Source: Streptomyces pyxinicus
Lineage (GTDB): Bacteria > Actinomycetota > Actinomycetes > Streptomycetales > Streptomycetaceae
NCBI RefSeq assembly: GCF_024753135.1
Contig: NZ_JANUGP010000002.1
Span: 496,001-560,000, forward strand
Reading direction: 5' to 3'
Length of the DNA stretch: 64,000 bases
Both the position numbers and the translations under genes were made by a program. The number at the start of each line of letters is the position of its first letter. Position 1 is the stretch's first letter. The notes beneath the pieces were generated by a model. It searched no databases. It was not told the origin of the DNA and saw nothing but the letters and a program-made list of their open reading frames with translations. Shown in pieces: positions 44,535 through 52,984 of the stretch.

Positions 44535-45609
44535 CCCGACGGACCCGACGGCCGGCGCGGTGACCGGGGACGCCCTCGCGGCCTACCTGCGCGCCCAGGC
44601 CACCGAGTTCCTCCGCGCCCTGCGCCTGCACCGGGAGACCGGCGGCGGAGCGGCCAGTGGCGCGGAGGGGTCCGTCGACGCGGCCCGCGCCCTGCGCCGC
44701 TCGGCCCGCCGCGTCAGCGGCAGCCTGCACACCTTCCGGCCCCTCCTCGACCCCGCCTGGTCCGAGGAGATCCGTCCCGAACTGGCCTGGCTGTCCGGGA
44801 CATTGGGCCTGGAGCACGCCTACGAGGCACGGCTGGAGCGGCTGCTGCTGGCCCTGCACCGGCTCTCGGGCACGGCGCTGTTCCCGGCACAGGCGGCACA
44901 GGCGGAGGCCGATGGGGCACCCCGAGCGGCTACGGCGGCCACGGAGAACGGCGGTGGTCCGGCCCGGACGGCGGTTCCGGAGCGCGGCAACCTCACCGTC
45001 GGCGCGGCGAAGGCGGGCGCGCTGCTGGAGCGGCAGCTCACCCTCGCCCGCACCCGGGCCCACTCCACGGCGCTCCAGGCGCTCGGCTCCGCCCGCTTCC
45101 ACGCCGTGGCCGACAAGGTCGCCGTACTGGCCAGCGAGGTCCCGCTCACTCCGGCCGCCCCCGGCACCGGCCTGCGCCCCCTCGCCGCCGCCGCGGAGGA
45201 ACGGCTCACGGACGCCGTCACCGCCCTCCCGCTGCTGACCGCCGGGCACCCCTACAACGCGGAGGCCCTCGTGCACGGCCTGTCCGCCGACCCGTCCCCG
45301 CACCCCCAGGACGGCCCCTGGCACCAGGTCCGGCTGCTGCTGCGCCTGCACCGCTACGCCCGCGAGGTGCTGAACGGCGGCGACGCGCCCGCCGACGGCC
45401 GGCTCCTCGCGGCCGGCCGGGCCCTGAACCGGCACCGGGACGCCTCGGAGGCCGCCGGCGCGGCGGCGCAGGCGGCTCGCACCCCCCGGATCGCGCCCGC
45501 GACGGCGTACGCCCTCGGCGTCCTGCACGCCGACCAGCGGCACGAGGTGGAGGCGGCCCGGTTCGCCTTCCAGCAGGCCTGGCAGCTCCAGACCGTCGAC
45601 GCGCCCTGA
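44515..45609 (+). CDS. CHAD-domain protein
   Basis: 364-residue alpha-helical protein. CHAD domains bind polyphosphate through basic helices. Here the typical motif appears as [26 protein letters not shown] (residues about 55-80), lacking the usual leading His; further basic patches are in [15 protein letters not shown] and [16 protein letters not shown] 44515 has GGAGG 7 bases upstream and lies 20 bases inside ppk. The ppk overlap supports a polyphosphate-binding or granule-associated role. Confidence 0.88.
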   Translation: MAQRHLDPTDPTAGAVTGDALAAYLRAQATEFLRALRLHRETGGGAASGAEGSVDAARALRRSARRVSGSLHTFRPLLDPAWSEEIRPELAWLSGTLGLEHAYEARLERLLLALHRLSGTALFPAQAAQAEADGAPRAATAATENGGGPARTAVPERGNLTVGAAKAGALLERQLTLARTRAHSTALQALGSARFHAVADKVAVLASEVPLTPAAPGTGLRPLAAAAEERLTDAVTALPLLTAGHPYNAEALVHGLSADPSPHPQDGPWHQVRLLLRLHRYAREVLNGGDAPADGRLLAAGRALNRHRDASEAAGAAAQAARTPRIAPATAYALGVLHADQRHEVEAARFAFQQAWQLQTVDAP

Positions 45610-45628
45610 CATCCCCACTGGAGGCGGT

Positions 45629-46066
45629 GTGAACGACTTCCTGGTCCGGGCGGCGGGCTGCGTCCTGTGGCGCCGCTCGCCGGTCACCGGCACGCTGGAG
45701 ATCTGCCTGGTCCACCGGCCCAGGTACGACGACTGGTCGCATCCCAAGGGCAAGTTGAAGCGGGACGAGGACGCGCTCGCCGGCGCCCTGCGCGAGGTCG
45801 CGGAGGAGACCGGGCACAGCGCCGCGCCCGGCGCCGAGCTGCCAACTCTGCGCTATCTGGCCAACGGCCGCCCCAAGCAGGTGCGTTACTGGGCGGCCGA
45901 GGCGATATCCGGCCACTTCACGCCCAACGACGAGGTGGACCGCGTGCTGTGGCTCTCCCCCGACGCGGCCCGCGCACGGCTCACCGAGCCCCGCGACCGG
46001 GACCTGGTGGACGCCTTCCTGCGGCCGGCCACCGGGCACCGCGCGCTTCCCCAGGACACGATCTAG
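45629..46066 (+). CDS. Nudix hydrolase
   Basis: 145-residue Nudix enzyme. The Nudix box GX5EX7REUXEEXGU is complete: G-KLKRD-E-DALAGAL-REVAEETGH (about 38-60). FLVRAAGCVLWRR and KQVRYWAAEAISGHF resemble the MutT/diadenosine polyphosphate hydrolase group found beside ppk in Streptomyces. It starts 19 bases after the CHAD gene, so ppk-CHAD-Nudix is one operon. Substrate may be Ap4A, oxidised nucleotides or inositol-like polyphosphates. Confidence 0.92.
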   Translation: MNDFLVRAAGCVLWRRSPVTGTLEICLVHRPRYDDWSHPKGKLKRDEDALAGALREVAEETGHSAAPGAELPTLRYLANGRPKQVRYWAAEAISGHFTPNDEVDRVLWLSPDAARARLTEPRDRDLVDAFLRPATGHRALPQDTI

Positions 46067-46248
46067 GGAGCCGCCAGGTGCCCCTCCGCGTCCGTCCGGG
46101 CCTGGCTGCGGGCCCGGCGGGCCGGTCCGCGCCAGCCGCAGCTGCATCTCGCCACGCAGAAGCGGCCCTGTTCGTCCGTGCTGGTGAGGTGCCGCTGCCC
46201 GGGGCCGCCGGACTCGCGCCCCTCCTGCCGTGCCGCGCTGACTGCCAC
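46063..46248 (-). CDS. small Cys-containing hypothetical protein (61 aa)
   Basis: GTG 46248 opens a 61-residue frame with DEQGRFCVARCSCGWRGPARRARSQARTDAEGH. A CxCGWxGPxRRxRxxARxDAExH motif recurs in small Streptomyces proteins, which favours a real gene. The stop overlaps the Nudix stop in a shared CTAG. Possible metal or nucleic-acid binding through the Cys/basic motif; untested. Confidence 0.6.
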   Translation of the reverse strand: MAVSAARQEGRESGGPGQRHLTSTDEQGRFCVARCSCGWRGPARRARSQARTDAEGHLAAP

Positions 46249-46417
46249 GCGGACAACGGTACCCAGGCCCCGGGCGAAGGGGCTTACGGCCCCCGGGCGA
46301 AGGGTGCCCGCGGCCCTGCCCCCGCTTTCCCGGCGGCGCGTGACGAGGCCCCCTACCCCTCGTTAACCGATCGACAGGGGGCCCGTGACGGACGTACCGG
46401 CTGGGGGTAGGCAGGCG

Positions 46418-47272
46418 ATGGAGCGGCGGCAGCACAGACGCGCGGGCAGGACGGTCGTCGCGGTGGGCATCATGCTCGGCCTCGGCGCGGGTGCCTCGGG
46501 CTGTTCCGGGAGCAGAGCCGCCGCCGAGGACGTCAAGGGCGCGGGCGATCCGGTCGCCACCCTGCACCGGGCCGCCGACACCCTGCGCGGCGCGGGCAGT
46601 TCCCGGGCCACCACCTCGATGGAGATGGCCACCGGCGGCACCCGGGTCACCATCCGCGGCAGGGGTGGCTACGACTACCGGCACCGCCTCGGCCGGCTCA
46701 CCGTCGTCCTGCCCGAGGACCCGGCCGGCAGCCCCGGGCACCGGCCCATCACCGAACTGCTCGCCCCGGGCGCCCTGTACATGAAGAACCGGGGCGCGGG
46801 CGTGCCCGCCGACAAGTGGGTCCGGGTGGAGACCGCCGCGCTGTCGGACGGCAACCTGGTCACCGGCGGCGCGACCGACCCGTACACGGCGGCCGAGGTG
46901 CTGCGCGGCACCCGCAGCGCCGCCTACGTCGGCCGGACCGAGGTCGGCGGCACGCCGGTGCGGCACTACCGGGGCACCGCCGACCTGGAGCGGGCGGCCC
47001 GCTACGCCTCGGCCGACGACCGGGCGTCCCTCGCGGCAGCGGCGAAAGGGTTCGCCACGACCGAGGTGCCGTTCGACGTCTACCTGGACGACCAGGGCCG
47101 CATCCGCAAGCTCAGACAGCGCTTCAGCTTCGTCAACGGCCGCCAGAAGACACCCGTGGCGGTCGCCTCGACCACCCTGCTCTACGGCTTCGGCGCCGCC
47201 GTGGACGCGGTGCTGCCGCGCCCGGCGGACATCTACGCGGGCCGGATCGCCGAGAACCAGCCACCGGGGTAG
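46418..47272 (+). CDS. putative lipoprotein
   Basis: 284-residue exported protein: basic n-region (MERRQHRRAGR), hydrophobic core (TVVAVGIMLGLGAGAS) and lipobox ASGC. The mature part resembles LppX/LprG-like lipoproteins (TLHRAADTLRGAGSSRATTSMEMA, YVGRTEVGGTPVRHYRG, PFDVYLDDQGRIRKLRQRF), which bind acylated lipids in a beta half-barrel. GTG 46385 would extend the N-terminus by 11 residues but weakens the signal peptide. A CTAGTCCG/CGGACTAG inverted repeat follows at 47283-47310. Confidence 0.85.
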   Translation: MERRQHRRAGRTVVAVGIMLGLGAGASGCSGSRAAAEDVKGAGDPVATLHRAADTLRGAGSSRATTSMEMATGGTRVTIRGRGGYDYRHRLGRLTVVLPEDPAGSPGHRPITELLAPGALYMKNRGAGVPADKWVRVETAALSDGNLVTGGATDPYTAAEVLRGTRSAAYVGRTEVGGTPVRHYRGTADLERAARYASADDRASLAAAAKGFATTEVPFDVYLDDQGRIRKLRQRFSFVNGRQKTPVAVASTTLLYGFGAAVDAVLPRPADIYAGRIAENQPPG

Positions 47273-47386
47273 CCGGCGCGTACTAGTCCGCCGCGCCCGG
47301 CCCGGACTAGCCCGTACGTGCCATGCGCGGCGCGGGGAACCCTGCCTACTCTAGGAAGTCGTGTCGGCGGGGAAGGGGTGAGGCAG

Positions 47387-47563
47387 GTGGCTCCGGTCTG
47401 CGGTACGGCGGTTCAGGACCACGTGGCCCTCGCCGAGATCGAGCTGTGCGGAGAGCTGATCATCGCCGCCTCGGCGGCCGAGGAGCGGCTCAGCCTGGAG
47501 AGCATCGACCAGGTGCTGCGGGTGACCGAGGAACGGCGGAAGACGGCCGCCGCGCCCCGCTGA
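47387..47563 (+). CDS. small hypothetical protein (58 aa)
   Basis: 58-residue helical protein (VQDHVALAEIELCGELIIAASAAEERLSLESIDQVLRVTEERR in pieces). The AEIELxxELIIAAS pattern is familiar from short Streptomyces hypothetical proteins. AAGGGG lies 8 bases before GTG 47387; GTG 47378 is an alternative. Its stop is 8 bases from the end of the convergent csoR gene. Confidence 0.65.
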   Translation: MAPVCGTAVQDHVALAEIELCGELIIAASAAEERLSLESIDQVLRVTEERRKTAAAPR

Positions 47564-47571
47564 CCAGCTGA

Positions 47572-47877
47572 TCAGGTGCGCAGCAGGCGGCCGATCGCCT
47601 TCGTCGCCTCGTCCACCTTCGCGTCGATCTCGTCCCCGCCCTTGACGGCCGCGTCCGCGACGCAGTGCCGCAGGTGCTCCTCCAGCAGCTGGAGCGCGAA
47701 GGACTGGAGCGCCTTGGTGGAGGCGGAGACCTGCGTGAGTATGTCGATGCAGTACGTGTCCTCGTCGACCATGCGCTGCAGGCCGCGGATCTGCCCCTCG
47801 ATCCGGCGCAGCCGCTTGAGGTGCTCGGCCTTCTGCTTGTGGTAGCCGTGCGTGGCGCCGGCCTCGGTCGTCGTCAT
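47572..47877 (-). CDS. csoR: copper-sensing repressor CsoR
   Basis: 101-residue all-helical repressor of the CsoR/RcnR family. The Cu(I) ligand set is complete: C43 (TYCIDIL), H68 and C72 (EEHLRHC), with the 25- and 4-residue spacing of CsoR. It releases its operator on binding Cu(I), normally inducing copZ/copA, which are not in the window. A palindrome of CsoR type lies 65-81 bases upstream, so it is autoregulated. Confidence 0.92.
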   Translation of the reverse strand: MTTTEAGATHGYHKQKAEHLKRLRRIEGQIRGLQRMVDEDTYCIDILTQVSASTKALQSFALQLLEEHLRHCVADAAVKGGDEIDAKVDEATKAIGRLLRT

Positions 47878-47941
47878 CGCGGGCCTCCGTAACGGAAAGA
47901 CGTGTCAGCACGAGCGGGAGATGTGCGCGCCCGGGATATAC

Positions 47942-47958
47942 ATACCCCTACAGGGTAT
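47942..47958. promoter_or_regulatory. CsoR operator
   Basis: ATACCC-CTACA-GGGTAT, flanked by further TATA-rich symmetry (GATATAC and ATATGG), fits the CsoR consensus of ATACCC/GGGTAT arms. It sits in the csoR promoter region. Confidence 0.75.
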
Positions 47959-48113
47959 ATGGTAGCGAACTTCGCGGGGTAGAGGGCCCTTGGTACGCCC
48001 CCGTCATGATCACTCTGCTCGATGGGCGACACTGGGGGACGGCCCGATAGCCGTGGCCGGATGATGCGCCTAGCATCAGCCTGACCGAAACCGAAGCACC
48101 CCGAGGACCCCAC

Positions 48114-48734
48114 GTGCGCTTTCGTCTGACCCCCAGGGAGACGAGCTTCTACGACATGTTCGCCGCCTCCGCGGACAACATCGTCACCGGCTCGAAGCTC
48201 CTGATGGAACTGCTCGGGGCGGACTCCTCCGCCCGGGCCGAGATCGCGGAGCGCATGCGGGCAGCGGAACACGCAGGTGACGACGCCACGCATGCGATCT
48301 TCCACCAGCTGAACTCCTCGTTCATCACGCCGTTCGACCGCGAGGACATCTACGCCCTCGCCGGCTCCCTCGACGACATCATGGACTTCATGGAGGAGGC
48401 CGTCGACCTGGTCGTCCTCTACAACGTCGAGGAGCTTCCCAAGGGCGTCGAGCAGCAGATCGAGGTGCTGGCGCGGGCGGCCGAGCTGACGGCCGAGGCC
48501 ATGCCGAACCTGCGCACCATGGACAACCTCACCGAGTACTGGATCGAGGTCAACCGGCTGGAGAACCAGGCCGACCAGATCCACCGCAAGCTGCTGGCGC
48601 ACCTCTTCAACGGCAAGTACGACGCGATCGAGGTGCTGAAGCTGAAGCAGATCGTGGACGTGCTGGAAGAGGCGGCGGACGCGTTCGAGCACGTGGCGAA
48701 CACGGTGGAGACCATCGCCGTCAAGGAGTCCTGA
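48114..48734 (+). CDS. PhoU-like / DUF47 accessory protein of Pit
   Basis: 206-residue helical protein of the DUF47 (TIGR00153) family: FRLTPRETSFYDMFAASADNIVTGSKLL, ERMRAAEHAGDDATHAIFHQL, FITPFDREDIYALAGSLDDIMDFMEEA, then coiled helices to KQIVDVLEEAADAFEHVANTVETI. The EHAGDDATH and ED-rich helices form metal clusters as in PhoU. Such proteins are always paired with Pit transporters and probably gate them. GTG 48114; Pit starts 7 bases after its stop. Confidence 0.93.
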   Translation: MRFRLTPRETSFYDMFAASADNIVTGSKLLMELLGADSSARAEIAERMRAAEHAGDDATHAIFHQLNSSFITPFDREDIYALAGSLDDIMDFMEEAVDLVVLYNVEELPKGVEQQIEVLARAAELTAEAMPNLRTMDNLTEYWIEVNRLENQADQIHRKLLAHLFNGKYDAIEVLKLKQIVDVLEEAADAFEHVANTVETIAVKES

Positions 48735-48741
48735 GGCGTCG

Positions 48742-49740
48742 ATGGACACCTTCGCTCTGATCGTGACCGTCGCGGTCGCGCTCTTCTTCACGTACACGAA
48801 CGGCTTCCACGACTCCGCGAACGCGATCGCGACCTCGGTCTCGACGCGGGCGCTGACCCCGCGCGCGGCGCTCGCCATGGCGGCCGTGATGAACCTCGCC
48901 GGTGCCTTCCTGGGCTCCGGGGTCGCCAAGACCGTCAGCGAGGGGCTGATCGAGACGCCGCACGGCTCGCGCGGCATGGGCATCCTCTTCGCGGCGCTGG
49001 TCGGCGCGATCGTCTGGAACCTGGTCACCTGGTACTTCGGGCTGCCCTCGTCCTCCTCCCACGCGCTGTTCGGCGGCATGGTCGGGGCGGCGCTGGCGGG
49101 CGGCATCGACGTGCTGTGGGACGGCGTCCTCGACAAGATCGTCATCCCGATGTTCCTGTCGCCGTTCGTCGGCCTCGTCGTCGGCTACCTGGTCATGACG
49201 GCGATCATGTGGCTGTTCCGGCGCTCCAACCCGCACAAGGCCAAGCGGGGGTTCCGGATCGCGCAGACCGTCTCGGCGGCGGCGATGGCGCTGGGGCACG
49301 GTCTCCAGGACGCCCAGAAGACGATGGGTGTCGTGGTCCTGGCACTGGTGATTTCCGGCCACGAGACCTTCGGCGACCCGATCCCCGTGTGGGTCAAGAT
49401 CGTCTGCGCGGTGATGCTGTCGCTGGGTACGTACGCCGGTGGCTGGCGGATCATGCGGACGCTGGGCCGGAAGATCATCGAGCTGGATCCGCCGCAGGGG
49501 TTCGCGGCGGAGGCCACCGGTGCGTCGATCATGTTCACCACCGCGTTCATCTTCAAGGCGCCCATCTCCACGACGCATGTCATCACCTCGGCGATCATGG
49601 GCGTCGGCGCGACCAAGCGCGTCAACGCCGTGCGCTGGGGCGTGGCCAAGAACATCGTCCTGGGCTGGTTCATCACCATGCCGGCAGCGGCCCTGGTATC
49701 AGCGGCAGCCTTCGGCCTCCTGAACCTGACGGTCCTGTAG
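48742..49740 (+). CDS. pit: low-affinity inorganic phosphate transporter Pit
   Basis: 332-residue PiT-family permease, about ten helices, driving metal-phosphate:H+ symport. Both family signatures are present: YTNGFHDSANAIATSVSTRALTPRAAL (about 17-43, in pieces) and HGLQDAQKTMGVVVLAL (about 190-206), plus FGLPSSSSHALFGGMVGAAL and APISTTHVITSAIMGVGATKR. It works with the preceding DUF47 protein. Two terminator hairpins follow. No PHO box was found in the 115 bases upstream of the operon. Confidence 0.95.
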   Translation: MDTFALIVTVAVALFFTYTNGFHDSANAIATSVSTRALTPRAALAMAAVMNLAGAFLGSGVAKTVSEGLIETPHGSRGMGILFAALVGAIVWNLVTWYFGLPSSSSHALFGGMVGAALAGGIDVLWDGVLDKIVIPMFLSPFVGLVVGYLVMTAIMWLFRRSNPHKAKRGFRIAQTVSAAAMALGHGLQDAQKTMGVVVLALVISGHETFGDPIPVWVKIVCAVMLSLGTYAGGWRIMRTLGRKIIELDPPQGFAAEATGASIMFTTAFIFKAPISTTHVITSAIMGVGATKRVNAVRWGVAKNIVLGWFITMPAAALVSAAAFGLLNLTVL

Positions 49741-49757
49741 CCCTACCATTCCGCCCA

Positions 49758-49782
49758 CCCCGCGCCCCAAAGGGGCGCGGGG
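49758..49782. terminator. terminator hairpin / Streptomyces intergenic repeat
   Basis: CCCCGCGCCCC-AAA-GGGGCGCGGGG has perfect 11-base arms. It is followed by GAACTGCGCGAG and CACCCGCA, wording I recognise from a dispersed intergenic element common in Streptomyces genomes. It lies 18 bases after pit. Confidence 0.85.
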
Positions 49783-49888
49783 AACTGCGCGAGGAACCAC
49801 AGCGCACCCGCACACGGCGGCAAACGGACACCCACCCCCACGGAAGCCGCCCCCTCACCGGCACGCGGCACGCGGAGGGAAAGACACA

Positions 49889-49917
49889 GGCCCGCCCCCG
49901 AACCACAGGGGCGGGCC
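49889..49917. terminator. terminator hairpin with T-run
   Basis: GGCCCGCCCC and GGGGCGGGCC flank nine bases, followed by CTTTTGTG on the + strand. It separates the convergent pit and pstB genes. The 150 bases between the two hairpins contain no gene. Confidence 0.85.
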
Positions 49918-49986
49918 CTTTTGTGTCCTCGCGGTGGCACCGCCATGCAGCACCGCGAGGGGTCCGACGAGTCGTCCGGCCGAGGT

Positions 49987-50763
49987 CTAGCCGAAGCGGC
50001 CCGAGATGTAGTCCTCCGTGGCCTGGACCGACGGGTTGGAGAAGATGCGCTCGGTGTCGTCGATCTCAATCAGGCGCCCGGGCTGCCCGACCGCGGCCAG
50101 GTTGAAGAACGCCGTACGGTCCGAGACCCGCGCCGCCTGCTGCATGTTGTGCGTCACGATGACGATCGTGAACCGCTCTTTCAGCTCACCGATCAGGTCC
50201 TCGATGGCGAGCGTGGAGATCGGGTCGAGCGCCGAGCACGGCTCGTCCATCAGCAGCACCTTCGGCTCCACCGCGATCGCCCGCGCGATGCACAGCCGCT
50301 GCTGCTGGCCGCCCGACAGACCGGAGCCCGGCTTGTTGAGACGGTCCTTGACCTCGTTCCAGAGGTTCGCGCCCTTGAGCGACTTCTCGACGACGTCGTT
50401 CAGCTCGGACTTCTTGTAGTTGCCGTTCAGCCGCAGCCCCGCCGCCACGTTGTCGAAGATCGACATGGTCGGGAACGGGTTCGGCCGCTGGAACACCATG
50501 CCCACCTCACGGCGGACCGCCACCGGGTCGATCCCGGTGCCGTACAGGTCCTCGTCGTCCAGCAGCACCTTGCCCTCGACCCGCCCGCCGGGCGTGACCT
50601 CGTGCATCCGGTTCAGGGTCCGCAGGAACGTCGACTTGCCGCAGCCGGACGGGCCGATGAACGCCGTCACCGAGCGCGGCTCGACCGTCATCGAGATGTC
50701 CTCGATCGCCTTGTGGGAGCCGTAGTAGGCGGTGAGCCCACTCACGTCGATTCGCTTGGCCAT
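49987..50763 (-). CDS. pstB: phosphate ABC transporter ATPase
   Basis: 258-residue PstB. Walker [46 protein letters not shown] (Q-loop region), signature [17 protein letters not shown], Walker [17 protein letters not shown], and [21 protein letters not shown]. All are diagnostic of PstB. It is the last gene of pstSCAB, 41 bases after pstA, and powers high-affinity phosphate import. Confidence 0.97.
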   Translation of the reverse strand: MAKRIDVSGLTAYYGSHKAIEDISMTVEPRSVTAFIGPSGCGKSTFLRTLNRMHEVTPGGRVEGKVLLDDEDLYGTGIDPVAVRREVGMVFQRPNPFPTMSIFDNVAAGLRLNGNYKKSELNDVVEKSLKGANLWNEVKDRLNKPGSGLSGGQQQRLCIARAIAVEPKVLLMDEPCSALDPISTLAIEDLIGELKERFTIVIVTHNMQQAARVSDRTAFFNLAAVGQPGRLIEIDDTERIFSNPSVQATEDYISGRFG

Positions 50764-50804
50764 TACTTCTTCACATCCAAACAGTCGGTCGCTGCAAGGC
50801 CGCG

Positions 50805-51866
50805 TCAGCGACCGGTCTTCGGGGCCTTCCAGCGGGCGATGCCACGGGCCACCAGGTTCAGGATCATCACGAAGGCGATCAGCGTGAGGGACGCCGCCCA
50901 CGCGCGGTCGTACGCCGCACCGGAGCCCGCGCTGTTGGCGAACTGCTGGTAGATGTACAGCGGCAGCGACGCCTGCGCGCCCTCGAAGGGGTTGTTGTTG
51001 ATGAACGGGTTGCCGAACACCAGCAGCAGTACGGGCGCGGTCTCACCGGCGATACGGGCCACCGCCAGCATCACACCGGTGGTGATGCCGCCGATGGAGG
51101 TCGGCAGGACCACCTTCAGGATGGTGCGCCACTTCGGCACGCCGAGCGCCAGCGACGCCTCGCGCAGCTCGTTCGGGACGAGCTTGAGCATCTCCTCGGT
51201 GGAGCGGACCACGACCGGCATCATCAGGATGGCCAGGGCCAGCGAGCCGGCGAAGCCGAACGGCTCCATCTTGAAGATCAGCATCAGGCTGAGGATGAAC
51301 AGACCCGCGACGATCGAGGGGATGCCCGTCATCACGTCGACGAAGAAGGTGACGGCCTTGGCGAGCCGGCCCCGGCCGTACTCGACCAGGTAGATCGCGG
51401 TGAGCACGCCGATCGGGGCGCCGATGACGGTGGCGAGGCCGACCTGCTCCAGGCTGCCGATGATCGCGTGGTAGATGCCGCCGCCGGGCTCGGTGTCGGC
51501 GACCACGCCCATCGAGTGGGTCAGGAAGTAGAGGTCGAGGACCTTCACCCCGCGGGCGACGGTCACCCAGATCAGGGAGACCAGCGGCACCACGGCGACC
51601 ACGAAGGCCACCCAGACGAAGCTGGTGGCGACCCGGTCCCGGGCCTGCCGGCGACCCTCGACGCGCGCGGCGATGCCGTACGTGCCGAGCACGAACAGGA
51701 GCCCGGCGATCAGGGCCCACTGGATGCTGCTGTGCAGCCCGGCGGCGGCGCTGATGCCGATGCCCAGGGCGATGGAGCCGGCGGCGATCGCCCACGGCGT
51801 CCATGTGGGCAGGCTGGCGCCGCGCAGGCTGCTCGCGCGCTTGTCGGTGACGGCTGCGGTGCTCAT
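50805..51866 (-). CDS. pstA: phosphate ABC transporter permease PstA
   Basis: 353-residue permease with six core helices and a 65-residue N-terminal extension carrying two extra helices ([37 protein letters not shown]). The EAA-type loop is [38 protein letters not shown] is the family signature. It overlaps the pstC stop by 4 bases. Confidence 0.95.
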   Translation of the reverse strand: MSTAAVTDKRASSLRGASLPTWTPWAIAAGSIALGIGISAAAGLHSSIQWALIAGLLFVLGTYGIAARVEGRRQARDRVATSFVWVAFVVAVVPLVSLIWVTVARGVKVLDLYFLTHSMGVVADTEPGGGIYHAIIGSLEQVGLATVIGAPIGVLTAIYLVEYGRGRLAKAVTFFVDVMTGIPSIVAGLFILSLMLIFKMEPFGFAGSLALAILMMPVVVRSTEEMLKLVPNELREASLALGVPKWRTILKVVLPTSIGGITTGVMLAVARIAGETAPVLLLVFGNPFINNNPFEGAQASLPLYIYQQFANSAGSGAAYDRAWAASLTLIAFVMILNLVARGIARWKAPKTGR

Positions 51867-52870
51867 GCGTTGGCCCCCGAGTACTCCGAGCGGCGGGCGA
51901 TGATCACGCGGGCCGCGCCGTTGACCACCAGGGTGATGACGAACAGCACCAGACCGGAGGCGATCAGCGCGTCCCGGCCGAACTCGTTCGCCTCGCTGAA
52001 CTTGCTGGCGATGTTCTGGGCGAAGGTGCCGCCGCCCGGGTCGAGCAGGCTGGCCTGGATGTCGAAGGACGGGGAGAGCACGGTGGCCACGGCCATCGTC
52101 TCGCCGAGCGCGCGGCCGAGGCCGAGCATCGACGCGGAGATCACGCCGGAGCGGCCGAAGGGCAGCACGGACATGCGGATGACCTCCCAGCGCGTGGCGC
52201 CGAGGGCCAGGGCCGCCTCCTCGTGCATCTGCGGGACCTGCCGGAAGACCTCGCGGCTCACGTTGGTGATGATCGGCAGGATCATGATCGAGAGCAGGAT
52301 GCCGACGGTGAGCATGGAGCGCGGAGCGCCCTCCTGCCAGGAGAAGACGCCGGTCCAGCCGAAGAAGTCGTTGAGCCAGCCGTACAGGCCGTTCATGTGC
52401 GGGACGAGGACCAGGGCGCCCCACAGGCCGTACACGATGGACGGCACCGCGGCGAGCAGGTCGATCACGTAGGCGACCGGGCCGGACATCCGGCGGGGCG
52501 CGTAGTGCGTGATGAACAGCGCGATGGCGACCGCGACCGGGACCGCGATGGCCATGGCGATGACCGAGGAGACGATCGTGCCGAAGGCCAGCACCGCGAT
52601 GCCGAAGGTCGGCGGCAGGACGTTGGTGTTCCACTCGAAGGTGGTGAGGAAGCTGCCGTGGTCCTTGCCGATGGCGAGGGCGGCGCGGTAGGTGAGGAAG
52701 ACCGCGATCGCGGCCATGATCACCAGCAGCAGGATGCCCGAGCCCCGGGACAGGCCGAGGAAGATGCGGTCGCCGGGGCGGGTCGCGCCGCGGGCGGTGC
52801 GCTTGCCCTCGGCCGTGGTGGGCCGGGACGGTGTGGGCGGTGGTGCGTCTGTGGTCGTCGATATGTCCAT
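51863..52870 (-). CDS. pstC: phosphate ABC transporter permease PstC
   Basis: 335-residue permease, six helices. EAA loop EEAALALGATRWEVIRMSVLPFGRSG, VIDLLAAVPSIVYGLWGALVLVP and GLGRALGETMAVATV are typical of PstC. A 35-residue polar N-terminus precedes the first helix. There are 114 bases between pstS and pstC, including a hairpin that probably reduces read-through so PstS is made in excess. Confidence 0.95.
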   Translation of the reverse strand: MDISTTTDAPPPTPSRPTTAEGKRTARGATRPGDRIFLGLSRGSGILLLVIMAAIAVFLTYRAALAIGKDHGSFLTTFEWNTNVLPPTFGIAVLAFGTIVSSVIAMAIAVPVAVAIALFITHYAPRRMSGPVAYVIDLLAAVPSIVYGLWGALVLVPHMNGLYGWLNDFFGWTGVFSWQEGAPRSMLTVGILLSIMILPIITNVSREVFRQVPQMHEEAALALGATRWEVIRMSVLPFGRSGVISASMLGLGRALGETMAVATVLSPSFDIQASLLDPGGGTFAQNIASKFSEANEFGRDALIASGLVLFVITLVVNGAARVIIARRSEYSGANA

Positions 52871-52939
52871 CGGGTTCTCCGGTCTGCGGAACCGGACGGC
52901 CCGATGGGGGCCCGGCTCCTGGCGGCGGTGCACCGGACG

Positions 52940-52972
52940 GTGCGGCCCGGGTCACGGGGAACCGGGCCGCAC
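52940..52972. terminator. attenuating hairpin between pstS and pstC
   Basis: GTGCGGCCCGG and its exact reverse complement are separated by 11 bases, 12 bases after the pstS stop in the direction of transcription. No T-run follows, so partial termination is likely, giving more pstS than pstCAB mRNA. Confidence 0.75.
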
Positions 52973-52984
52973 TTGCGGATCAGG

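Noticed and set aside
47997..48113. PHO box upstream of the PhoU-like/pit operon
   Set aside because: No direct repeats matching the pstS array were found.
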